In this document: positions 6,957 through 12,762 of the stretch, in pieces
Position numbering within the stretch: the first letter of the stretch is position 1
How the letters are laid out: every line of letters starts with the position of its first letter
Source of the DNA: ZC4RG35 sp964571765
Lineage (GTDB): Bacteria > Actinomycetota > Acidimicrobiia > Spongiisociales > ZC4RG35
Direction: 5' to 3'
DNA length: 12,762 nt
Assembly (NCBI GenBank): GCA_964571765.1
Contig: CAZNDH010000039.1
Span: forward strand, 1-12,762
The notes under the pieces: generated by a model
What the model saw: the letters and a program-made list of their open reading frames with translations, nothing else
Databases searched by the model: none
Told to the model about the DNA's origin: nothing
Program-made: the position numbers and the translations under genes

Positions 6957-7619
6957 TCAGGGTAGGAGGCGCCAGCGACTGGCCAGCAGGTGGGGCACAG
7001 CCGGCATCAGGTCGGGCTCGTGGTGGGGCCGTTCCACCAGGACCTCCAGGGCCCAACCGCATGACGCCGCGGTGGATAGCAGGGAGGCCAGGCTGCGATG
7101 GTGGAAGGTTATGGTCCTCCCTCTGCTGGTGACCCGGGTGGGACCGGCCCTGAAGTATTGTCCCGGCCGCCAGAGCAGCTCACCATCGCCGTCGGTGATC
7201 GGCGTAGCCTCGGGAGCCGTCCACGCCGGGTGGTTCATCACCACGGCCAGCACTCCCCCGGGTCGGGTGACCCGGGCGGCTTCGGCGAAGAACCTGGTGT
7301 GTTCGGGGAGGTGTTCCAGCACCAGCACCGCGTACACCCCGTCGACCGAGCGATCGGCGATGGGGATGTCGGGAATCCGCCCGATCATGGTCATGCTCGA
7401 CGTACGAGCCAGATCCTCGTTGACATCGATGCCCACCACCACCGAGCCCAAGGCTGCCAGCCGACGCATCACCCGTCCCTCTCCGGCGCCGAGGTCGAGG
7501 TAGCGACATCCCGCGGTCGGGTCGAGCACCTCGAGGAGCAGCGGAGTCACCACCCCCTCGTAGGCGGGATCGTCGTCGATCTCCTCCATCCACCAATCTC
7601 CGAGAGCTTCCCAGGTCAT
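6957..7619 (-). CDS. class I SAM-dependent methyltransferase, substrate unknown
   Basis: Seen: 220 residues with a Rossmann methyltransferase core. Motif I YLDLGAGEGRV is at 40-50, an acidic residue ends strand 2 (D65 in VVVGIDVNED), D89 sits in the IADRSVDGVYAVLVLEHL segment, and VTRPGGVLAVV lies near 120. These are hallmarks of the UbiE/Methyltransf_11 type. The C-terminal third (YFRAGPTRVTSRGRTITFHHRSLASLL) resembles methyltransferases that act on small molecules rather than RNA or DNA, but the substrate cannot be named. The N-terminus is acidic and tryptophan-rich. The ATG at 7619 has no Shine-Dalgarno; TACTCT lies 7 nt before it, which fits a leaderless transcript. The stop is 6 nt before the uvrC start, so it probably heads the uvrC-rapZ-yvcK operon. 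The flanking + strand gene is divergent. Confidence 0.85.
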   Translation of the reverse strand: MTWEALGDWWMEEIDDDPAYEGVVTPLLLEVLDPTAGCRYLDLGAGEGRVMRRLAALGSVVVGIDVNEDLARTSSMTMIGRIPDIPIADRSVDGVYAVLVLEHLPEHTRFFAEAARVTRPGGVLAVVMNHPAWTAPEATPITDGDGELLWRPGQYFRAGPTRVTSRGRTITFHHRSLASLLSTAASCGWALEVLVERPHHEPDLMPAVPHLLASRWRLLP

Positions 7620-7626
7620 GCCCGGG

Positions 7627-7632
7627 AGAGTA
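7627..7632 (-). promoter_or_regulatory. putative -10 (TACTCT) of the methyltransferase-uvrC operon, leaderless
   Basis: Minus-strand TACTCT, then exactly 7 nt (CCCGGGC), then the ATG at 7619. This spacing places the first transcribed base at or next to the A of the start codon. There is no Shine-Dalgarno, as expected for leaderless genes, which are common in Actinobacteria. No clear -35. Confidence 0.45.
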
Positions 7633-7669
7633 GGTCGCCAGGCTCCCGGTGGCAGAGGCGTGTCGGTCG

Positions 7670-7675
7670 TAGCCT
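7670..7675 (+). promoter_or_regulatory. putative -10 (TAGCCT) of the HTTM gene pair, leaderless
   Basis: Plus-strand TAGCCT, then exactly 7 nt (GATGGGC), then the ATG at 7683. This is the same geometry as the divergent methyltransferase promoter in the same 63-nt gap. It supports the ATG at 7683 over the in-frame ATG at 7677. No clear -35 is visible. Confidence 0.4.
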
Positions 7676-7682
7676 GATGGGC

Positions 7683-8006
7683 ATGGTCGGATGGCGATGG
7701 AGACCGGGGTTCGCCGCGGCGGTGGTGGCCTTCTTCCTGATCGCCCAGATCACCATCCCCGTCGCCCGGCTCTTCACCGGCTCCGACGGTATGCAGCGCT
7801 TCGGCTGGCAGATGTTCTCCCGGGCCTCACCGGCCACGGTCTTCGTGGTGGTCACCCCCGACGACGAAGTCCCGGTCTCACCCCGCACGGTCATGGCGCG
7901 GGCCCGAGGCGACCTCGACCTGGAGACCCTGATCCCCCCGTTCCTCTGCGCCCGCAACCCCTCTGCCGAAAGGATCGTATGGGACTCTGGTGAGCACCGA
8001 TGTTGA
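7683..8006 (+). CDS. small single-pass membrane protein paired with an HTTM protein
   Basis: Not a family I can name. Seen: 107 residues. A basic start (WRWRPG) precedes one hydrophobic helix (about 10-28, FAAAVVAFFLIAQITIPVA). The soluble part has FGWQMFSRASPATVFVVV, then an acidic/polar tail ending in a cysteine. A helix followed by W-x-MF-S recalls the exported domains that accompany HTTM/vitamin K carboxylase-like membrane proteins or small membrane partners of them; that is inference. The tail is predicted to lie outside the membrane. Its stop overlaps the next ATG by 7 nt, so the two are translated together. An upstream ATG at 7677 would add two residues. The open frame continues to 7098, but that portion is antisense to the methyltransferase. 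It is real because it has a membrane helix, sensible codon use and tight coupling to the next gene. Confidence 0.75.
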   Translation: MVGWRWRPGFAAAVVAFFLIAQITIPVARLFTGSDGMQRFGWQMFSRASPATVFVVVTPDDEVPVSPRTVMARARGDLDLETLIPPFLCARNPSAERIVWDSGEHRC

Positions 8007-8827
8007 GCCGGTTGGTCGACCCGGTGGATGCGCGAGCCCTGGGCATCACTCGCATCGGCGTCGGCCTTGCGGCCATCGTGCGATCGCTGGTGGCCCTGCC
8101 GGTATTGCTCCGCCTCGCCGACCCCTCCTACCTCACCGCCCCCGTCTTCCAGTGGATGCCTCAGCCGACCCGAGCACTGGCCTTCACCCTGGTCGGGGTC
8201 TGGCTGGTGAGCGGGGTCCTCTTCACGGTCGGCTGGCGGGTCCCGGTCACCGGTACGATCCTGCTCCTCTGCCTGGTCTTCCTTCTCGCCCTCGACCTGC
8301 AGACCTACAGCAACCACCTGTATCTGATGTCGCTATTGGTGCTGTTGCTGACACTGGCCGACTCGGGGGCGGCGCTGTCGGTGGAGCGACGGCCACACCC
8401 GGTCCCCTTGTGGCCGGTGTGGCTGATCATGATCCAGGTCTCCCTGGTCTACGGGTTCTCTTCGATCACCAAGCTCAACGACGACTTCCTGTCGGGTCGG
8501 GTCCTCGCCGGGGTCCTCCACAACGGGGTGGTCACGGTGCCATCGCCGGCGCTCACCCCGCGGGTCCTGGGAAGCCTCGCCGTTGTCACCGTCGTCGTCG
8601 AAGCCTTCCTCGCTTTGGCCCTGTGGAGCCCGAGGCTCCAGAAGGCGGCCTTTGTCGTCGGAACGGGTCTCCACGCATCGATAACCCTGCTCATGGGTGA
8701 CACCCTCGAGCTCCTGGTCTTCTCGATGCTGATGATGTCTACCTACCCCCTGTTCGCCGCGATGGTAGGCCCCGCGTCGGTATCGGATGGCGGAGGCCGC
8801 CTCCCCGACGACGATCAGCTGGTGTAG
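8000..8827 (+). CDS. HTTM-domain (vitamin K-dependent gamma-carboxylase-like) membrane protein
   Basis: HTTM proteins share the membrane core of vitamin K-dependent gamma-glutamyl carboxylase; most bacterial members are uncharacterised, and SdpB, needed to mature the B. subtilis SdpC toxin, belongs to the same superfamily. Seen: 275 residues with about six or seven hydrophobic segments (roughly 17-37, 58-78, 84-99, 107-120, 139-155, 190-208, 236-255). Family-like features are the DLQTYSNHLYLMSLLVLLL segment with N105-H106, then VYGFSSITKLNDDFLSG with K158 in the place of the carboxylase lysine, and GTGLHASITLLMG near 221-233. There is no carboxylase lumenal domain, so gamma-carboxylation is not claimed. 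The ATG has GGTGAG 5 nt before it and overlaps the small membrane protein stop. Its 3' end overlaps the convergent SDR gene by 13 nt. Confidence 0.85.
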   Translation: MLSRLVDPVDARALGITRIGVGLAAIVRSLVALPVLLRLADPSYLTAPVFQWMPQPTRALAFTLVGVWLVSGVLFTVGWRVPVTGTILLLCLVFLLALDLQTYSNHLYLMSLLVLLLTLADSGAALSVERRPHPVPLWPVWLIMIQVSLVYGFSSITKLNDDFLSGRVLAGVLHNGVVTVPSPALTPRVLGSLAVVTVVVEAFLALALWSPRLQKAAFVVGTGLHASITLLMGDTLELLVFSMLMMSTYPLFAAMVGPASVSDGGGRLPDDDQLV

Positions 8828-9807
8828 CCGAGTGTCTCCCGGAACCAGGGAAGGGTACGCTCCAGGCCGGTCCGGAGCGGAATCTCCGCCTTCCAGCCAA
8901 GGAGATCCTCGGCCTTGGTGGTGTCGGGGCGACGTACCGACGGGTCGTCGGTGAGGCGGGGAAGGAACTCGACGCCGGGGTAGTGGCCCACCACATCCTG
9001 GACCATCTCGGCCAGCTCGAGCACGGTGACCTCCTCGGGGTTGCCGATATTGACCGGACCGGTTTCATCGGAGAGCAGCAGGCGCAGGATCCCCTCGACC
9101 TCGTCGTCGACGTAGCACAACGATCGAGTCTGGGTTCCGTCGCCGTGAATCGGCAGAGGTCGGTTCTCCAAGGCCGCCTTGAAGAAAGTGGGAACCGCCC
9201 GGCCGTCGTTGGCCCGCATCCTCGGCCCATAGGTGTTGAAGATTCGGACGATCCTGGTGGCCATGCCGTGCTCGCGGTGATAGGCCAGGGTGATCGCCTC
9301 GGCGAACCTCTTAGCCTCGTCGTAGACCCCGCGGGGCCCTATGGGATTGACGTTGCCCCAGTAGGACTCGGGCTGGGGGTTGACCTGCGGATCGCCGTAG
9401 ACCTCCGAGGTTGAGGCGAGGAGAAAGACCGCACCCTTCTCCCTGGCCAGCCCCAAGCCCTTGTGGGTGCCGAAGGCCCCCACCTTGAGGGTGTGGATCG
9501 GCCACTTCAGATAGTCCACCGGCGAGGCGGGTGATGCGAAGTTGAGCACGTAGTGGACGTCGCCGGGAACATGGAGGTAGCCGGTGACGTCGTAGTCGAC
9601 CAGGCGGAACCGGGGGTCGTCGATGAGGTGTCCCACATTGTCGGCCGACCCGGTGATCATGTTGTCCAGGCAGGTCACCCGGGCCCCGGCGTCGATCAGC
9701 CAGGTACAGACGTGGGATCCGAGAAACCCGGCCCCACCCAAGACCACGGCATGCCTACCGTTCAAATCCTCGAAGCCACGTTCGCTTCCCCTGCCCCATC
9801 CATCCAT
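8815..9807 (-). CDS. NAD-dependent SDR, UDP-glucuronate decarboxylase (UDP-xylose synthase) type
   Basis: Likely converts UDP-glucuronate to UDP-xylose, using bound NAD, for surface polysaccharide. Seen: 330 residues of the extended SDR family. The NAD loop GGAGFLG is at 24-30, D48 ends strand 2 in CLDNMITG, and ASPASPVDYLKWPIHTL is typical of UXS proteins. STSEVYGDP has T133-S134-E135, and YWGNVNPIGPRGVYDEAKR holds Y162xxxK166, the catalytic pair. RIVRIFNTYGPRMRANDGR and GDGTQTRSLCYVDD follow. These motifs separate it from GalE and dTDP-glucose dehydratases, though a related UDP-sugar epimerase remains possible. The ATG at 9807 is chosen because GGAGGG precedes it by 4 nt; an upstream GTG at 9828 lacks such a site. 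It follows uvrA by 68 nt on the same strand with its own possible -10. Confidence 0.9.
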   Translation of the reverse strand: MDGWGRGSERGFEDLNGRHAVVLGGAGFLGSHVCTWLIDAGARVTCLDNMITGSADNVGHLIDDPRFRLVDYDVTGYLHVPGDVHYVLNFASPASPVDYLKWPIHTLKVGAFGTHKGLGLAREKGAVFLLASTSEVYGDPQVNPQPESYWGNVNPIGPRGVYDEAKRFAEAITLAYHREHGMATRIVRIFNTYGPRMRANDGRAVPTFFKAALENRPLPIHGDGTQTRSLCYVDDEVEGILRLLLSDETGPVNIGNPEEVTVLELAEMVQDVVGHYPGVEFLPRLTDDPSVRRPDTTKAEDLLGWKAEIPLRTGLERTLPWFRETLGYTS

Positions 9808-9828
9808 TTCGCCCTCCACTCGCCGCAC

Positions 9829-9834
9829 AGCCTA
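9829..9834 (-). promoter_or_regulatory. possible -10 (TAGGCT) ahead of the SDR gene
   Basis: Minus-strand TAGGCT, the same hexamer as before pgk. It would start the RNA near 9822 and give a leader of about 15 nt that contains the GGAGGG ribosome site (9817-9812). No matching -35 is visible. A weak hairpin CCACT-ATG-AGTGG (9861-9849) lies between the uvrA stop and this element, without a T run. Low certainty. Confidence 0.25.
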
Positions 9835-9875
9835 CCTCGGCGCTCTCGCCACTCATAGTGGTCATCTCTACCCGA

Positions 9876-12698
9876 CTACCCGCCGGTCAATTCACGGAGG
9901 AACTTGCCGGTGTAGCTCTCCCCCACCTGGGCTACCTGTTCCGGTGAACCCTCGGCGATGACCCGACCCCCTCCGCTCCCTCCCTCGGGACCCAGATCGA
10001 TGACGTGGTCCACCGTCTTGATCACGTCCAGGTTGTGCTCGATGACCACCACGGTGTTTCCCGAGTCGACCAGCCTTTGCAGGACCTGTAAGAGCTTGCG
10101 GATGTCCTCGAAGTGAAGTCCGGTGGTCGGCTCGTCGAGGATGTAGAAGGTGCGACCGGTCGATCGCCTTCCCAGCTCGGAGGCCAGCTTGATTCGTTGC
10201 GCCTCCCCGCCGGAGAGGGTGGTAGCCGGTTGTCCGAGGCGGATGTAGCCCAGCCCGACGTCGTACAGCGTCTGGAGGATGCGGACGATCTTGGGCTGAT
10301 GCTCGAAGAATCCCAGCGCCTCCTCGACCGACATGGCCAGGACGTCGGAGATGTTGTGACCCTTCCACAGGATCTCCAGTGTCTCCCGGTTGTACCGCTT
10401 GCCGCCGCACACCTCACAGGGGACGTAGACATCGGGGAGGAAGTGCATTTCGATCTTTATGGTGCCGTCGCCCCTGCATGCCTCGCAGCGTCCCCCGGAG
10501 ACGTTGAAGGAGAACCGTCCCGGCTTGTAACCGCGGGCACGGGCCTCGGTGGTCTGGGAGAACAGCTCCCTGATGTGGTCGAACAGCTTGGTGTAGGTCG
10601 CCGGATTGGACCGGGGGGTCCGCCCGATGGGCGACTGGTCGATGTCGATCACCTTGTCGATGTGCTCGATGCCGGTGATCCGCTTGTGCCGCCCGGGAAC
10701 CACCCGGGCCCGGTTGACCTTGGAGGCGAGACCCTTCCACAGGATCTCTTCGACCAGGGTCGACTTGCCAGACCCCGAGACCCCGGTGACGGCGGTGAAC
10801 ACGCCGAGGGGGAACCTCACGTCGAGGTTCTGCAGGTTGTTCTCGGTGGCCCCGACCACCTCGATGGCCTCGCCATCCCCTTCCCGGCGGAACAAGGGCT
10901 GTTCGATCTGGCGGCGGCCCGCCATGTAGTCGCCGGTCATCGAGTCGGGAGCTGCCTTGATGTCGGCCAGGGTCCCCTGGGCGACGATTGCTCCTCCGTG
11001 TTCGCCGGCACCGGGACCGATGTCGAGGATATGGTCGGCCACACGGATGGTCTCCTCGTCGTGTTCCACCACGATCAGGGTGTTTCCCATGTCCCGCAGG
11101 CGGAGCAGGGTCTCGATGAGACGCTGGTTGTCCCGCTGGTGGAGCCCGATCGAAGGTTCGTCGAGGATGTAGAGCACCCCGACCAGCCCGGAGCCGATCT
11201 GAGTGGCCAGCCTGATCCTCTGGGCCTCACCCCCGGCCAGGGTCGCCGCTGACCGGGCGAGCGTCAGGTAGTCGAGGCCCACGTCGAGCAGGAAGCGGAG
11301 TCTGGCCTTGATCTCTTTGAGGACCAACTCGGCGATATGGGCGTCGCGCTCGCTCAGTTGAAGGGTGTCGAAGAAGTTTTGGGCTTCACCGAGGGAGAGC
11401 TCGGTGACCTCGGCGATGTTGCGTCCGGTGATGGTCACCGCCAGCGAGATCGCGTTGAGCCGGCCGCCGTGGCAGACGTCACAGGGAACCTCGGCCATGT
11501 ACTCCTGGTAGTACTCCCTGGCCGAGTCGCTGTCGGCGCTCTCGTGCCGTCGGGTGAGGAAGGGGATGGCCCCTTCGAAGGTGGCGTCCCACTTCCGCTT
11601 CCGACCAAAGCGGTTGAGGTACTCGACGGTGATCCGCTCCGGGCCGGTGCCGTGGAGGATCTTCTCCCGGACATCGCTGGGCAGGTCCTTCCACGGAGTG
11701 GCCATCGAGAACCCGTAGTGCTCGGCGAGCCCGCCGAGGAGGCGGTGGTAATAGCGCATACGGTTGGATGACCACATCGGGATGGCCCCTTCGCTGAGCG
11801 ACAGGTCGGGGTCGGCGATCACCAGGTCGGAGTCGACCTGATAGCGGGTGCCGATACCGGAGCACGTAGTGCAGGCGCCGTATGGGCTATTGAAGGAGAA
11901 ATTCCGGGGCTGGAGGTCCTCGAAGCTGAGACCGCATATGGAGCACGCCAGGCTTTGGGAGAAGGTGAGGGTCGCCCCCTCGACGATCTCGATGTCGGCG
12001 ACTCCTTCGGCCAGGGTGAGTGCGGTCTCCAGGGATTGCGTGAGTCGCTGCTGCATTCCCTCCTTGCGTACCAGACGATCTACGACCACCTCGATGGTGT
12101 GGGTGTGGTAGCGGTCGAGTCGAATCTCATCGGTGAGCTCGCGTACTTCGCCGTCGATCCGGGCACGGGCGAAACCCTGCTTGGCCAGGTCTGTGAGGAG
12201 TCCCTCGTATTCACCCTTGCGGCCTCGCACCACCGGTGCCAGCACCTGGAAGCGGGTGCCTTCCTCCAGCTCGAGGATGCGGTCGACGATCTGTTGGGGG
12301 GTTTGACGCTCTACTGGGGTCCCGTCGTTGGGACAGTGGGGCACCCCGATCCGGGCCCAGAGGAGCCGCATATAGTCGTAGACCTCGGTGACTGTGCCAA
12401 CCGTTGACCGTGGGTTGCGGGAGGCGGTTTTCTGGTCGATGGAGATCGCCGGAGATAGCCCGTCGATGAAGTCGACGTCGGGCTTGTCCATCTGCCCGAG
12501 GAACTGACGGGCGTAGGCGGAGAGCGACTCGACATAGCGACGCTGCCCTTCGGCGTAGATGGTGTCGAAGGCCAACGACGACTTGCCCGACCCGGAGATG
12601 CCGGTGAACACGATCAACTTGTCCCGGGGCAGCTCAACCGTGAGGTTCTTCAGGTTGTGCTCACGGGCGCCCCGTATCAGTATCGAATCGGTTGACAC
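9876..12698 (-). CDS. uvrA: UvrA, excinuclease ABC damage-sensing ATPase
   Basis: UvrA dimers find distorted DNA and load UvrB in nucleotide excision repair. Seen: 940 residues, full family length, with two ABC ATPase modules. The first has Walker A GISGSGKS (33-40), signature LAGGEAQRIRLA and Walker B LYILDEPSIGLHQRD. The second has Walker A GVSGSGKST, signature LSGGEAQRIKLA and FYILDEPTTGLHFED. Two zinc modules are intact: CSICG...CTTCSG in the first half and CEACRG...CEVCGG in the second. The UvrB-interaction region (GRKGEYEGLL onwards) is present. The start is a GTG at 12698; MSTDSILIRGAREHNLKNL matches the usual N-terminus. The ribosome site is weak (GGCGAGA). A -10 and a perfect LexA box lie 29-62 nt upstream, so SOS control is expected. 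uvrB is not adjacent. Confidence 0.98.
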   Translation of the reverse strand: MSTDSILIRGAREHNLKNLTVELPRDKLIVFTGISGSGKSSLAFDTIYAEGQRRYVESLSAYARQFLGQMDKPDVDFIDGLSPAISIDQKTASRNPRSTVGTVTEVYDYMRLLWARIGVPHCPNDGTPVERQTPQQIVDRILELEEGTRFQVLAPVVRGRKGEYEGLLTDLAKQGFARARIDGEVRELTDEIRLDRYHTHTIEVVVDRLVRKEGMQQRLTQSLETALTLAEGVADIEIVEGATLTFSQSLACSICGLSFEDLQPRNFSFNSPYGACTTCSGIGTRYQVDSDLVIADPDLSLSEGAIPMWSSNRMRYYHRLLGGLAEHYGFSMATPWKDLPSDVREKILHGTGPERITVEYLNRFGRKRKWDATFEGAIPFLTRRHESADSDSAREYYQEYMAEVPCDVCHGGRLNAISLAVTITGRNIAEVTELSLGEAQNFFDTLQLSERDAHIAELVLKEIKARLRFLLDVGLDYLTLARSAATLAGGEAQRIRLATQIGSGLVGVLYILDEPSIGLHQRDNQRLIETLLRLRDMGNTLIVVEHDEETIRVADHILDIGPGAGEHGGAIVAQGTLADIKAAPDSMTGDYMAGRRQIEQPLFRREGDGEAIEVVGATENNLQNLDVRFPLGVFTAVTGVSGSGKSTLVEEILWKGLASKVNRARVVPGRHKRITGIEHIDKVIDIDQSPIGRTPRSNPATYTKLFDHIRELFSQTTEARARGYKPGRFSFNVSGGRCEACRGDGTIKIEMHFLPDVYVPCEVCGGKRYNRETLEILWKGHNISDVLAMSVEEALGFFEHQPKIVRILQTLYDVGLGYIRLGQPATTLSGGEAQRIKLASELGRRSTGRTFYILDEPTTGLHFEDIRKLLQVLQRLVDSGNTVVVIEHNLDVIKTVDHVIDLGPEGGSGGGRVIAEGSPEQVAQVGESYTGKFLRELTGG

Positions 12699-12726
12699 TC
12701 TCTCGCCTGGTCGCCTGAGTTACGAC

Positions 12727-12732
12727 AGTGTA
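12727..12732 (-). promoter_or_regulatory. uvrA -10 element (TACACT)
   Basis: Minus-strand TACACT fits TAnnnT, with a predicted transcription start near 12720 and a leader of about 22 nt before the GTG at 12698. The LexA box covers the -35 region upstream. No good TTGACA-like hexamer is present, which is common for actinobacterial promoters. Confidence 0.5.
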
Positions 12733-12746
12733 ATCCCCGGCCGCTC

Positions 12747-12760
12747 CGAACGCGTGTTCG
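12747..12760. promoter_or_regulatory. LexA (SOS) box upstream of uvrA
   Basis: CGAACGCGTGTTCG has perfect CGAAC...GTTCG half-sites around a 4-nt centre (GCGT on the plus strand, ACGC on the minus). It matches the Gram-positive/actinobacterial LexA operator CGAACRNNYGTTCG on both strands. It lies 14 nt upstream of the uvrA -10, over the -35 position, so bound LexA would block RNA polymerase. uvrA is a known SOS gene in many bacteria. Binding itself is inferred. Confidence 0.85.
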
Positions 12761-12762
12761 CT

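Noticed and set aside
7098..7676. Upstream extension of the small membrane protein frame
   Set aside because: It runs antisense through the methyltransferase and has no membrane or domain features; the real start is at 7683 or 7677.
9849..9861. CCACT-ATG-AGTGG inverted repeat after uvrA as a terminator
   Set aside because: Only a 5-bp stem with a 3-nt loop and no T run on either strand.
10113..11252. 379-aa plus-strand frame inside uvrA
   Set aside because: Antisense shadow of a very well conserved uvrA region.
12322..12340. UvrA lacks the second cysteine of an early CPxC-like motif (CPNDG, residues 122-126)
   Set aside because: E. coli UvrA also has a non-cysteine there (CPDHD), so this is normal variation; the two real zinc modules are intact.
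1..12762. CRISPR arrays, insertion sequences, prophage or attachment sites
   Set aside because: No direct repeat series, transposase or integrase sequence, or terminal inverted repeats were seen; apart from the HTTM pair the window is conserved core genome.

Overview
The window is high-GC chromosomal DNA from an actinobacterium. The evidence is the uvrC-rapZ-yvcK-(...)-pgk-tpiA-secG gene order typical of Actinobacteria, a Gram-positive/actinobacterial LexA-type operator, several GTG starts, dense packing with 4-nt stop/start overlaps, and signs of leaderless transcripts. An uncultured or little-studied lineage (for example Acidimicrobiia-like) is my guess; nothing in the window fixes the class.

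Layout, left to right. A partial tRNA-Leu (anticodon AAG) runs off the left edge on the minus strand, just behind secG. A minus-strand glycolysis block follows, transcribed pgk -> tpiA -> gpmA and joined by ATGA overlaps. secG lies beyond it, behind its own putative promoter and a GC hairpin. A 143-nt gap then separates pgk from the upstream minus-strand block of a class I methyltransferase, uvrC, rapZ and yvcK. In most Actinobacteria whiA and gap sit exactly in this gap; here both are absent. From about 7683 to 8827 two plus-strand genes encode a small single-pass membrane protein and an HTTM-domain (vitamin K-dependent carboxylase-like) multi-pass membrane protein. They diverge from the methyltransferase and converge, with a 13-nt tail overlap, on a UDP-glucuronate decarboxylase-like SDR gene. 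The right end is uvrA, minus strand, behind a perfect LexA box and a -10 element.

How the parts relate. UvrA and UvrC are two of the three parts of the nucleotide-excision repair nuclease; uvrB is not in the window. Only uvrA shows an SOS operator here. RapZ and YvcK are partners in controlling carbon flux and cell-wall precursor supply and sit next to the triose part of glycolysis. The SDR enzyme probably makes a UDP-pentose for surface glycans. The HTTM pair is the least understood part and the best candidate for something undescribed; the rest is conserved core-genome content with some local peculiarities of order and start sites.
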